From 39-52-133 sp035531075 (GTDB taxonomy: Bacteria; Pseudomonadota; Gammaproteobacteria; Burkholderiales; Gallionellaceae): a stretch of DNA of 64,000 bases. Every line of letters starts with the position of its first letter. Position 1 is the first letter of the stretch. Position numbers and translations under genes: made by a program. The stretch lies in the NCBI GenBank assembly GCA_035531075.1, contig DATKTO010000019.1, positions 124,001 through 188,000 of the forward strand, written 5' to 3'. This document shows, in pieces, positions 7,229 to 16,000 of this stretch. The notes under the pieces were generated by a model. It made no database searches, was not told the origin of the DNA, and saw only the letters and a list, made by a program, of their open reading frames with translations.

Positions 7229-7938
7229 TCTGTTGTCTCCTCTTCTTCTTCAGTTTGTTCTGGCTGCTCGTAGGGGCTTAATCCGGCTACTGCATCGCGG
7301 TAGCTGTTGAATAGCATGTCGCCCAATGTCTTAGGTACGGTCTTCTTACCATCTGGCGAAGGGTCTGCTAACAATCGATCTTGATTGATCAGGATGCGGC
7401 CTTGCAGGTGAAGGCTTACAAGCCCGATTCTGGCCAAGTGTCCCCAAAGCTCACGCAGCTTGGTTTCAGTGGCTTCGTCGTAACTGTTCCAGTTGCTAAC
7501 GAGTTCAACCCCCATCAGCTCCTTAGCCTGGTTGAAGCCATCCTCAAAGCGTTCGCCTGCTTCCTTGATCTGATCAACAGTAAGGCGTTCATCAATGAAG
7601 AAGTGGCGACACGCTAGGACGGCGCGTTGAGTGAGACCGTCATCGGACAGAATTAAAGGGAGCTTGAGTGCTGGCTGTTCAGAGAGTTTTCCACTGGCTG
7701 ATTGTTGGGTTGACGCTGAATCTTGAGCTTCGGTAAATTCCACGCCCAAGGACTCGAAGTAGTCACGCAGCTTGGCGGCCTGCTCTGGCTTGAGGCCGTC
7801 GCCGTAATTGCGGAAGTGGCTGACGATGTGTCGGGGGATGCCAGATTCGCGGGATACCTCGGACACGCTGAGGCGCTGTGATACAAGTGCTGCTTCGAAA
7901 TCAGCCTGAGTGATAGCTGTTTGCTGTTTGATTGCCAT
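7225..7938 (-). CDS. HTH-domain protein, first gene of the element's Rep operon
   Basis: 237 residues from the ATG at 7938 (MAIKQQTAITQADFE), which is preceded by AAAGGAA at 7-bp spacing; the frame extends upstream but only through the promoter. An XRE-like helix-turn-helix lies at about residues 15-65 (LSVSEVSRESGIPRHIVSHFRNYGDGLKPEQAAKLRDYF). A low-complexity linker follows, then an all-helical C-terminal domain, and it ends in an acidic tail (EQTEEEEETTE). It is the first gene after the promoter at 7976-8004, and the next start overlaps its stop. It could autoregulate the replication operon. Exact family unknown. Confidence 0.65.
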   Translation of the reverse strand: MAIKQQTAITQADFEAALVSQRLSVSEVSRESGIPRHIVSHFRNYGDGLKPEQAAKLRDYFESLGVEFTEAQDSASTQQSASGKLSEQPALKLPLILSDDGLTQRAVLACRHFFIDERLTVDQIKEAGERFEDGFNQAKELMGVELVSNWNSYDEATETKLRELWGHLARIGLVSLHLQGRILINQDRLLADPSPDGKKTVPKTLGDMLFNSYRDAVAGLSPYEQPEQTEEEEETTE

Positions 7939-7975
7939 GACACATTCCTTTCTGTAACGAGAAAATTGTGCGGCA

Positions 7976-8004
7976 AGTTTACATGCGCTTATTTCAAAAT
8001 GCAA
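7976..8004 (-). promoter_or_regulatory. Promoter of the element's rep-int gene run, with TTCTCG repeats
   Basis: On the minus strand TTGCAT (8004-7999) and TAAACT (7981-7976) are separated by 17 bp, 38 bp ahead of the HTH start. TTCTCG occurs three times on the minus strand between about 8040 and 7955, flanking the promoter, and could be operator repeats. Confidence 0.5.
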
Positions 8005-8045
8005 CAGTTGCGAGAATTTTGTAAGCAATTCGAGAAACAAAAGGC

Positions 8046-8070
8046 AAAAAAAACCGCGATCTTGTCGCGG
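8046..8070 (-). terminator. Rho-independent terminator after the XRE regulator gene
   Basis: On the minus strand CCGCGA - CAAGA - TCGCGG, a perfect 6-bp stem, is followed by eight T residues. It separates the XRE gene from the next promoter, so the two regulators are transcribed independently. Confidence 0.85.
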
Positions 8071-8090
8071 CTGTTGCGAATATTTATTAG

Positions 8091-8573
8091 TTATTTAGCA
8101 AGCTTCCTTGCCGTTTCAATAAGCTGTTTGTAACTGTTATCGTCGTCCGATTCTTCCTTCTTTACTAGGCCGCGGTTCTCAAGAATTGACAACACGGTTT
8201 CGCTAATAATATCTTCTAACATCATGTCGAAAGGTTCTCGCCGGAAGGAAATTGGATCTTGATCACCATAAACAATCAACGCTAATGGCTTTCTAAACGC
8301 CCATGATAAAATTTTCAGCTCTCTTAACCCAGGCTCTGATCCAGACTCGTATCTGGATAGGGAGACGCGGGAAATTCCTTTTCCCTCGGGGTCAACCCCC
8401 TTTGTTACCAAACTTAATGCCTCAAGAGTCAACTCTGCATTCTGGCGATATTTTTTCAGCCTATCTTTAATTGGACCATTTATGTAGTCGATTTGAAAAA
8501 TTGGTGCGCGTGGAAGTCCTTTGGGCGGCAAATCCATTGTGGCTTGCTCAGTTTGTTTTTTCTTGGCTGTCAT
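8091..8573 (-). CDS. XRE-family transcriptional regulator
   Basis: 160 residues. After a basic N-terminal tail, a Cro/C1-type helix-turn-helix covers about residues 35-100 (IKDRLKKYRQNAELTLEALS, then SRVSLSRYESGSEPGLRELKILSWAF). The C-terminal third is acidic and helical. It has its own terminator. By position and type it is a good candidate for the element's repressor, possibly acting at the downstream promoter (7976-8004). The stretch looks more AT-rich than its neighbours, a sign of foreign origin. Confidence 0.8.
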   Translation of the reverse strand: MTAKKKQTEQATMDLPPKGLPRAPIFQIDYINGPIKDRLKKYRQNAELTLEALSLVTKGVDPEGKGISRVSLSRYESGSEPGLRELKILSWAFRKPLALIVYGDQDPISFRREPFDMMLEDIISETVLSILENRGLVKKEESDDDNSYKQLIETARKLAK

Positions 8574-8739
8574 AGGTTTTTTCGCTGTTTAACAGGGATG
8601 TTTTCAGGTTGATTACACTCTGTCGGAAGCCCTGATGTTACGTGTTTAGCACTGAATTACAGGGGGCATTATTACAGGGTTGGAAACAGTATGCCAGTGT
8701 AGGAGGTAATTTAGCCTGGCAGAGCGTGGCGGCATGAAT

Positions 8740-8827
8740 CGCTCGCAACCCTATGCGACCAAAACATCTGCACAGGGCCCCCCTCGCGACGCGGTGTCGC
8801 GTGCCACCATGAACGGGTTGCGAAGCG
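8740..8827. other. Nested inverted repeats, candidate replication origin of the element
   Basis: This gap (8574-8860) has no convincing gene. An outer inverted repeat (8740-8751 with 8815-8827, arms CGCTCGCAACCC and GGGTTGCGAAGCG, one bulged base) encloses a tight inner hairpin (CGCGAC - GCGGT - GTCGCG, 8785-8801). Nested hairpins in the only sizeable non-coding gap of a Rep-bearing element are what a double- or single-strand origin looks like. No nick site could be identified, so this is inference. Confidence 0.4.
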
Positions 8828-8860
8828 TTGGGGTTTGGTCTATCAAAGGGTAATAATGGC

Positions 8861-9400
8861 TTATGCCTCAAAAGGCGGCTCACCGTGAATGATAAATCCA
8901 ATAGGCCGGCGAGGGTGCTCAGGTGGTTGAACTGGCTGAATGAAGCAAAGCAATTGAACTGTAGCTTGGTGGGCAAGCACAATGCATGGAGAACCTTGGA
9001 TCTTGCCCTCGATTCGTATGCCGTGAAAACTTTCTTGAGCCAATGTTTCTACTTCGATTTGAACACCGCCGTTTAATAAGGCACGAACAGCAGGCTGTAC
9101 CTCCTCTTGTGCGGGTAACTGCGAACGCCACTGTGTGATTGATTCAGCCAGGCGGCGCAGAAGGACACTCGCACTCTGATATTGATTCATTTCCTCTTGG
9201 GTGGCTAGCTTGAGGGGGCGTACAAAATCAGGTATCGATATTTTTGGCACCGCAAAGTCCTTTAAAGCATCGAATTGTGATGCGCGCTTCAAAGCTTCAA
9301 TATTTAATGCCCCAAAACTCTTCTCGAGATTTGAATATTTTTCGGCGATACTCTTAGCGAGGTCCTCTTTCTCAAAGGGATTTTTTGTTGGGTCGCTCAT
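8861..9400 (-). CDS. Hypothetical protein downstream of the Panacea toxin-antitoxin pair
   Basis: 179 residues, ATG at 9400 behind AAAGGA. Helical and charged N-terminal half (MSDPTKNPFEKEDLAKSIAEKYSNLEKSFG), then what looks like a beta-rich C-terminal half (QIEVETLAQESFHGIRIEGKI, then RPIGFIIHGEPPFEA). No family recognised and no membrane segment. It starts 41 bp after the toxin gene and is co-oriented with it, so it may be the third gene of that operon. Confidence 0.6.
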   Translation of the reverse strand: MSDPTKNPFEKEDLAKSIAEKYSNLEKSFGALNIEALKRASQFDALKDFAVPKISIPDFVRPLKLATQEEMNQYQSASVLLRRLAESITQWRSQLPAQEEVQPAVRALLNGGVQIEVETLAQESFHGIRIEGKIQGSPCIVLAHQATVQLLCFIQPVQPPEHPRRPIGFIIHGEPPFEA

Positions 9401-9441
9401 GAAATGTCCTTTCCATTGTCACTTGAAGTGAAGTGGTTGTA

Positions 9442-9864
9442 TTACGTGTGAGTGTTGTATATCTCGTAGAAGCGGAGGATTTTCGGGGCGGTCTGGCGAG
9501 ATTCGGCGAGTCCTTTGCAAATTCTTGCAACAATGCCGCCGTCTATGGTGCCTTGTGGAACGAGGAGGCCGCTGGATACGCCCTTCAAGAGCTTTGGGGC
9601 TTCTTCGATTCGTGCGGTGCGATAGCTGATGAAGCTGTTGTGCTTGATGAACGGGTGATCGCCTGGGTAGATGAGGCATGTCGGATCATGTGGTATCCCC
9701 GTCTTCACGGTTGAGGTGCTTACCATGAGGATGTGCTTTTCTGTACTCTCAGGGACAGAAACAGGATCAGTGATCAGTATGAAAAGGTGCTTCCTATCGG
9801 GGTCGTGTGCTGGTCCAGAAGGTACGAGTAGCGTTGCGCGCCGGACAGGCAGGAACAAACTCAT
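9442..9864 (-). CDS. Putative toxin paired with the Panacea antitoxin
   Basis: 140 residues. The N-terminal half reads like a compact beta-barrel (RRATLLVPSGPAHD, HLFILITDPV, HILMVSTSTVK). A conserved-looking core follows (DPTCLIYPGDHPFIKHNSFISYRTARI) and then a helical C-terminus. Its ATG overlaps the TGA of the upstream DUF4065 gene (ATGA at 9861-9864), typical of toxin-antitoxin pairs. Panacea-domain antitoxins are known to neutralise many unrelated toxins, so the partner of such a gene is a toxin candidate. I remember similar proteins beside DUF4065 genes, but the biochemical activity is unknown to me. Confidence 0.6.
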   Translation of the reverse strand: MSLFLPVRRATLLVPSGPAHDPDRKHLFILITDPVSVPESTEKHILMVSTSTVKTGIPHDPTCLIYPGDHPFIKHNSFISYRTARIEEAPKLLKGVSSGLLVPQGTIDGGIVARICKGLAESRQTAPKILRFYEIYNTHT

Positions 9865-10415
9865 AGAGTAGCGAAGATTTTATCCAGTGTGCGTTCAGAC
9901 TCTATGCGGGCGCTGAGTTCCATTGCTACATCTGCCGGCTGGCCCAAGGCGCGGAATACACTTTCGTAGGGAATCGGGTTGGAAGATCCATTGGGATCAG
10001 TCCATTCCGGGCAGTGGTCGTGGGTGTAGTCGCGGATTGTCCACTTGTCCATATGACCAAACTGCGCCCAAACCGCTTCCAGCACATCTATGTCCGCCTG
10101 GCTAAGTTCGTCCAGGTCATCGCGGGTAATAGCGTGCTTGAGGGAAAGCTCGTGGTTTTCCTTGTCGGATATCAGTCCGTCCCATCCACCGGGCGATGAT
10201 TCTACATCGCCATCCATGAGGTTGAGCGTCATGGAAAGTACTGGGCCGTGTGGCATAGCAACGATGCGATCGCCGGAAATAGGCGCGCCAAAACGCCCCA
10301 TGGACTCGCGATCAGCGAGATACAGGAGTTTCATAAGCTTGAGGTGAGGCATTCTGTCATTCTGCTTCCTGAGCAGGAAGGCCGCCATCTGGGCTACTTT
10401 GCGCTCATTGAACAT
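9861..10415 (-). CDS. Panacea (DUF4065/SocA-like) antitoxin
   Basis: 184 residues. It has the DUF4065 pattern: an N-terminal KVAQMAAFLLRK, then HLKLMKLLYLADRESM, GAPISGDRIVAMPHGPVLS, and DLDELSQADIDVLEAVWAQFG with WTIRDYTHDHCPEW. Panacea domains act as antitoxins by directly binding diverse toxins; SocA is a relative that delivers its toxin to ClpXP. An AAGGGA ribosome site precedes the ATG, and an operator-like palindrome lies upstream at 10495-10513. It is the first gene of the cargo operon and probably stabilises the element. Confidence 0.85.
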   Translation of the reverse strand: MFNERKVAQMAAFLLRKQNDRMPHLKLMKLLYLADRESMGRFGAPISGDRIVAMPHGPVLSMTLNLMDGDVESSPGGWDGLISDKENHELSLKHAITRDDLDELSQADIDVLEAVWAQFGHMDKWTIRDYTHDHCPEWTDPNGSSNPIPYESVFRALGQPADVAMELSARIESERTLDKIFATL

Positions 10416-10473
10416 GGGATATCCCTTGAATGATTGTCAGTTGATGCGAGGTGTATCGGCAATTCATTCGCGC

Positions 10474-10513
10474 ATTTTACCCCAATTGCCCACTTGTATA
10501 CATATTGTGTACA
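10474..10513 (-). promoter_or_regulatory. Promoter/operator of the Panacea operon
   Basis: TGTATACATATTGTGTACA (10495-10513) is an imperfect palindrome (8-bp arms, one mismatch) placed where the -35 region would be. TAAAAT (minus strand, 10479-10474) is a plausible -10 box. This placement suits autorepression by the antitoxin or the toxin-antitoxin complex. Confidence 0.5.
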
Positions 10514-10708
10514 TTTCTGTGCAAAAGGCTCAAAACTGTGAGCTGTGAAAGATAAAGGGGAAAATTTTTAAAAGCCCACAAAACTTTGAAAATTTTCTTC
10601 TACAATTCATAGCCGCACCATGTAACAATGTGCCTTTCGCAACCGCTATTTTTTCTGATTTGTAGATGATTAATTAGCTAGTTGTTTGTATTGATGAAAT
10701 TTGAGTTG

Positions 10709-10757
10709 GGATTGAAGATCCTCGTGTCGGTGGTTCGATTCCGCCCCGAGCCACCAG
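10709..10757 (+). repeat. attR: right direct repeat (tRNA-Phe 3' fragment)
   Basis: 49 bp identical to 3234-3282. It contains only the 3' part of the tRNA (anticodon stem to CCA) and lacks the D-arm and 5' acceptor strand, so it is not a tRNA gene. Confidence 0.95.
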
Positions 10758-10764
10758 ATTAAAG

Positions 10765-10796
10765 AATAAAGCCGGGTCGCGAGACTCGGCTTTATT
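10765..10796 (+). terminator. Original tRNA-Phe terminator, stranded beyond attR
   Basis: A 14-bp stem with one G-T wobble (10765-10778 with 10783-10796) closes a GCGA loop, with an A-rich left side and T-rich right side. It lies 8 bp beyond attR, so before insertion it would have followed tRNA-Phe immediately. It works in both directions by sequence. Confidence 0.8.
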
Positions 10797-10981
10797 TATT
10801 TCAGCACGCATTTCAGGGTATTAGGCGGACTTTCAGCAACAAAGTGCTTGGGTAATCTCATTGTCATCGCGCTCAGGGTGGCGACATTGGGCTTGTCATA
10901 AGATCGCTTCATTGTCATGATGACTGTCTTATCGATGCAGACGATTTGGCAAAATGGCCTACTCATGGAAGTGAAATCAAA

Positions 10982-13021
10982 ATGGTCTTATCTTTCCTGA
11001 AAAGCACATTCGGCAGCAGAGGGGCAAAACTTGCCTCCTTTCTGCTTGCCTTTCTTTCAGTCTTTATCGTCACCGCACTTTATTACAACCAAAATCAATT
11101 TCTTGAGGCATTTGAGGCCAAGTCTTACGACCTGAGGTTCAGCAGTTTGCGCGGCGCTATTCCGGCTGATCCAGAGATTGGCATCGTGACCATCGATGAC
11201 AGGAGCATTGCTGAATTAGGGCGCTTTCCGTGGAGCAGGGGGCGATATGTGCAGCTATTGGAACGGTTGTCAGCTGCCGGCGCGAAGGCGGTATTATTTG
11301 ATGTGATTTTCTCTGAATCTGAAACGGGTGCGATCGACAGGTCTCTTGCTGCCGCGGTTAAAAAAGCTGGAAATGTCGGTTTGGCGGTTTTTTATGAGTT
11401 GGATAAAGACTTCCAGGTTGTGGGCAGCACGCATAGCCTGGCGGAAATTGAGAACAATGCCGCAGGGCTTGGCCATATTAATTTTTTACCTGAAGACGAT
11501 GGCGTAGGCAGACGCAACCAGCTATTGGTTGAGGCTGGCGGCAAGAAAGTTCCCTCACTGGGCTTGATGGGAGCCATGATGGCAATGGGGGAAAGGGAGT
11601 TTGACGCGGGGCTGTTTAACATCAGGCTCGGCAAACAGAATATCCCGGTGGATGCCGGGTCCCGCATGTGGATAAATTATTCCGGCCCGCCGGGAAGCTA
11701 CCCCAGCGTTTCTTTTGTTGATATCGTGCAAGGCCGCGTCAATCCTGAACAACTGAAGGGCAAAGTATTGTTTGTAGGTGCAACGGCCCTTGGCATCTAT
11801 GATATGCGCGTCACGCCTTTTAGCGGAAATATGCCGGGGGTCGAGATCCATGCAACGATTGCGGATAATATTTTGACTGGCCGGTTTATCCGCCGCACCG
11901 GTTTAGAGTCGTTGTTCGACATCGCGCTCATCTTCATCCTGGGATTGTCTGCTTTTTATCTGACCAAGCGCATGGGTTTCTATGCAGCTTTTCCTGCAGC
12001 ACTGCTGCTGTCATCGGGCTATATCTGGCTTGCCTACTGGCTGTTTAAGCAGGGACATTGGGTCAGCATGATCTATCCGCCATTGGCGGTCATATTCGCC
12101 CTGCTGATCGGCGGCAGCTTCCGCTATATGGTGCTGGAGCGCAGTGCCAGAGAATTGCGTTCGATATTTTCGAGTTATCATTCAGACAAGCTGGTTGCGC
12201 GTCTGGAGGCTGAACCCGATGCTGCAAAAATTGGTGGCGATAGCAAGGACGTAACGATCCTGTTTACCGATATTAAGGGATTCACCGCTTTTAGCGAAAA
12301 ACATACTCCTCAGGAGGTCGTGGCCCGTTTGAACGAATACCTCGGCGCCATGGTTCAGGTAGTCGAGGAATATGATGGTTATGTTGACAAGTTCATCGGC
12401 GATGGAATCATGGCCTATTGGGGTGCGCCTCTGGCACAGGCTAATCACGCGAAACTTGCCATCGCCTGCGTTCTGGCCATGCAAAAATCGATGGCTGACC
12501 TTTGCGTGAAGTGGCAAGCCGAGGGCGTCGAGCCTTTTTCCATACGCGCCGGGGTGCAATCGGGAGAGGTCGTTGCCGGCAATATCGGTTTGCGCGGTAA
12601 GAAGATGGAGTACACGGTGATCGGAGATACGGTCAATCAGGCGGCAAGGCTGGAAAGCAGCGCCAAATACTATGGGGTGGATGCCCTGATAGGTGAGAAT
12701 ACCTATCTTCAAACCTGCGATGCCTACAGTTACAGGGAGTTGGATAAAATACGCATGGTGGGAAAACAAGTGCCTGTTAAAGTGTATGAGTTGACCGAGC
12801 CACAAACGCTTGAAAAAAACAGACTGAACGAACTGTTCGCAGCGGCGCTGGCTATCTATCGTGCGGGCAATTGGGAGGCTGCGGAAAAATGTTTCGCTGC
12901 CATAGTCGCCGAGTTTCCGCATGACAGACCAAGCCAGATCTATCTGGAGCGTTGCCAATTTTTCAAAGGATCGCCGGTTGCGGAAAATTGGGACGGCGTA
13001 TTTAACAGAAGGGGCAAATGA
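10982..13021 (+). CDS. CHASE2-domain adenylate/guanylate cyclase, membrane bound
   Basis: 679 residues from the ATG at 10982 (GGAAGTG upstream). Order: N-terminal membrane helix (about 15-35), periplasmic CHASE2 sensor (about 40-310, including IGIVTIDDRSIAELGRFPWSR and KGKVLFVGATALGIYD), three membrane helices (about 315-385), a class III cyclase domain (about 415-610) and a short TPR-like C-terminal part. The metal-binding aspartates are D430 (FTDIKGFT) and D474 (FIGDGIMAYW), followed by the family GDTVNQAARLES. It should make cAMP (or cGMP) in response to a periplasmic cue. Next to it are two exported proteins on the same strand, possibly the sensed components. Nucleotide specificity was not determined. 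Confidence 0.9.
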   Translation: MVLSFLKSTFGSRGAKLASFLLAFLSVFIVTALYYNQNQFLEAFEAKSYDLRFSSLRGAIPADPEIGIVTIDDRSIAELGRFPWSRGRYVQLLERLSAAGAKAVLFDVIFSESETGAIDRSLAAAVKKAGNVGLAVFYELDKDFQVVGSTHSLAEIENNAAGLGHINFLPEDDGVGRRNQLLVEAGGKKVPSLGLMGAMMAMGEREFDAGLFNIRLGKQNIPVDAGSRMWINYSGPPGSYPSVSFVDIVQGRVNPEQLKGKVLFVGATALGIYDMRVTPFSGNMPGVEIHATIADNILTGRFIRRTGLESLFDIALIFILGLSAFYLTKRMGFYAAFPAALLLSSGYIWLAYWLFKQGHWVSMIYPPLAVIFALLIGGSFRYMVLERSARELRSIFSSYHSDKLVARLEAEPDAAKIGGDSKDVTILFTDIKGFTAFSEKHTPQEVVARLNEYLGAMVQVVEEYDGYVDKFIGDGIMAYWGAPLAQANHAKLAIACVLAMQKSMADLCVKWQAEGVEPFSIRAGVQSGEVVAGNIGLRGKKMEYTVIGDTVNQAARLESSAKYYGVDALIGENTYLQTCDAYSYRELDKIRMVGKQVPVKVYELTEPQTLEKNRLNELFAAALAIYRAGNWEAAEKCFAAIVAEFPHDRPSQIYLERCQFFKGSPVAENWDGVFNRRGK

Positions 13022-13090
13022 AATGAGCGTTACTAGTGTCTTTCCCCCTAATCATCTGCAATTAATTCTATCAAAGCGACTGTATATATC

Positions 13091-16000
13091 ATGGTGTCAT
13101 CAATGCGACAAATCAGCATCACAATAATTACCTTGCTCTGGGCGACATTTGCCGGCGCAGAAACTCAAGATACGCCCCCCTCAGCTGGGTTGGCCAAAAC
13201 CGGTTTTGTGAAGGAACACACAATCAGCGGAGCCAGAAAATTAATCGGCTGGAGAGATGATCATATTTTTGTTGCGAAACAGGATGGCTCGATCGAAGAG
13301 ATTGATCATGCGGGACACAAGACGCTTACCCTTCAGGCCAAGGACAGCAAGGGAATGCCTGTTCTCAAACAACCGGAAGCTGTTGCAGCGGCGGAAGGCG
13401 TTATCTATGTGGCGGATAGTGAAAGTAACCTGGTGGCGATGTTTAGCGCGGAGGGAAAATACCAGGGCAGTTTTGGTGCCAAAAAAGGCGGATTTTTTGG
13501 CGGCGGAGCGGGGGTGGAGCTGAGTGCACCACGTGGAATAGCGGTGCATGAAGGCATAGTCTATGTGGCGGATACGGGAAACGGCAAGGTGCAGTTGTTT
13601 GGCATCAATGGCGTGTTTCTGGCGACATTGGAAATAGAAAGCTCACCTGACAATAAGGCGGCAAAAGAAAAAGGTCTGCCTTACAAGCTGGGCGAACCTG
13701 CCGACATAGCAGTCAGTGGCAGGGGGGACATATATGTGCTGGACGCGAACGATAACCTGATCAAGGTTTATGCCCCCAATGGAAAATATTTGAAACACCT
13801 GCCCAAGGATGGCAAACCGCTGGCATTAAGTCTGTCCGCGGAAGGCATTTATGTTGCGGATAAAGATACGCTGATCATACGCAGATACGATTTCAACGAT
13901 AAATTGACCTACTCCTTCGGCGCCAAGGGTGAAGGGCGTGGCTTGTTTAAAAGCATAGCAGGGCTGGTCGCGGGCAATGACCGGCAAGTCTATGTTGGCG
14001 ACAGCAAGAAAGGACTGGCGAATGTATTTCAGGCAGAAGCCGGTACGCCGCATGAAGTGCTGCCCAAGCAAGCCTCAAGAATTTCTGTCAAAACGCAGGG
14101 ATCCATTCCGGTTTCCGTATCCAAAATGGCCTGGAATGGCAAGGATACGATTTATGCAATCGATGCAGAAAATAAAGCCATCATCCGCATTCACAATGGC
14201 GCAATGGCTGGCGACATTAAGGCCAAGGATCTTGTACCGGTCGCGGTTGCGGTAGACAAAAACGGCGCGCTGTGGGCACTGGACACAAATAATATGCGGG
14301 TGGTAAAGCTGGAAGAGTCGGGAGCAATACTCGCCAGCATCGGCAGCAAGGGCGGTAAAAAAGGGCAGCTGGATGATCCGACGGACATGGCAATTGCCGC
14401 TAACGGTGATATCTATATTGCAGACCGTGGAAATAACTGGGTGCAAGTGTTCAACAGCGACGGCGGCTTTGTGCAGGCAATCACCAAAAGCACAGCCGCC
14501 ATACTGGATGAGCCTGTCGCTATCGCCTTGGATCCACAGGATAATCTCTACGTGTTGGACAAGGGGCGTACAGTCATTTCGGTTTTCTCTGGCAAGGGGG
14601 AGCCGCTGCATGAGTTTGGCAAGCCACAGGCGGGATTTTCCGGCCTGATAAAGCCGGTGGCACTGATGGCAACAGCCGACGAAGTGTTTGTGCTTGACTC
14701 AAACCAGGTCAGGGTTTTTTCCCATCAGGGGATATATCAGCGTGCATTTTCTGCCAAGGGCAGCGCGGCCGGCGAGCTTGATGAGCCACTTGCTATCGCA
14801 GCAAAAGACAGCACGACATTTTTTATTGCCGAGCGCGGCAACAAGCGGGTACAAACATTTGTCACCCTGCACAAGCCGGCTGCGCCGGAGCAGCTGGTGG
14901 CGCAAGGCGCCGTGCATGCGGTGGAATTGCGCTGGGCTGCTGCAACGCTACCCTATATAAAACAGTATCAGATATATCGTTCAAGAAGCGCAGATGCAGG
15001 GTTTGTCCGGATAGGCAGCAGCCAGAACAATCAATATGCGGATCAAGGTCTGGCGGGCGAAGAGCAATATCATTACCGCGTAGCCGCAGAGACATATTAT
15101 GGCTTTGAAGGCGCGACGAGTGCGGCGGTGCAGGGCACCGCGCAAAAGTTTGTACCTCCGGTGCCGGTAAACGTTCAGGTTGATCCCTCTCCCTGGCTAA
15201 TTAAAATGAGCTGGCAGCCTGTTGACAAACAATACCTGAGCGCTTATCTGATCTATGAAAAAGAGGGCGACGCATATAGCAAAATCGGTGAAACGACAGA
15301 AGCTGAATACACAAAAGCATCACTCAAACCGGATTCAAAATATACCTTCTACATTTCCACTCGCAGCACAGATGGTATCGAATCTGCCAAGTGTGCGGTC
15401 AATGCGACGACCCTGCCTTTTAACAAGGCTCCGCTGGAAATTGAAGTGTTGAAATTGCGCGATATCTTCTCCAATACCTATAAGCTTTACGAAGAAGATG
15501 GCGTTGGCAGGATCAAATTGACCAACAATACCGATAAGGCCATGAATAACATCAAGGTCAGCTTTGTATTGAAGAACGTAATGGATTTCCCGACGGAAAT
15601 AAAAATTGAGCAGATTCTGCCTGGCAAGAGCGAAGAAATCTCGCTTAAGGCGGTATTCAATAACACCATTCTGACTATTTCTGAGGATAGCTCGGTACAG
15701 GCGCTGATAGAGGCCAGTTATTATGAAAACGGGTCGCAGATTGTCTATGGCAAGAATTCCACCGTTACAGTTTACGATAAACACCGCCTGACCTGGGATG
15801 AACGCGGCCGTTATGCTGCATTCATTACCCCCAAAGATCCGCCGATCATCAACTTTGTGCGCTCTGTCGCGACGCAATTTCCGGATGCAAAAGATCAGAC
15901 GCAGATGGGGGCGGTTGTGTTTGATGCATTGGGCGTGGCAGGTCTGACCTACCTTGCTGATCCAACGAACCCTTATCAGGTGTCTTCCGGCAAAACAGAT

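Larger units (their letters stand above)
3234..10757. mobile_element. 7.5-kb element integrated in tRNA-Phe, rolling-circle Rep type
   Basis: The region is bounded by 49-bp perfect direct repeats identical to the tRNA-Phe 3' end (3234-3282 and 10709-10757). It has an integrase next to the left end, and every gene I accept is on the minus strand. Cargo from left to right: integrase, DUF4224 protein, 63-aa protein, DUF3653/VC1465-like regulator, HUH Rep, 90-aa protein, 42-aa membrane protein, HTH protein, XRE regulator, a hairpin-rich non-coding stretch, a 179-aa protein and a Panacea toxin-antitoxin pair. I see no coat, assembly (pI/Zot), portal, terminase or conjugation genes. Rep plus an XafT-like regulator resembles the TLC-type satellite of filamentous phages, but a dedicated tyrosine integrase is used. 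A satellite or integrative rolling-circle element is inferred; integration is directly supported. Confidence 0.9.

Noticed and set aside
8740..8827. Integron attC site
   Set aside because: The inverted repeat lacks the attC core sites (GTTRRRY and RYYYAAC) in the right places, and no integron integrase is present.
10709..10757. Second tRNA-Phe gene
   Set aside because: Only the 3' part of the tRNA is present; it is the attR repeat.
3234..10757. Complete filamentous prophage
   Set aside because: No Zot/pI-like ATPase, no coat protein with signal peptide plus single helix in the right context, and no pIII-like gene could be found.
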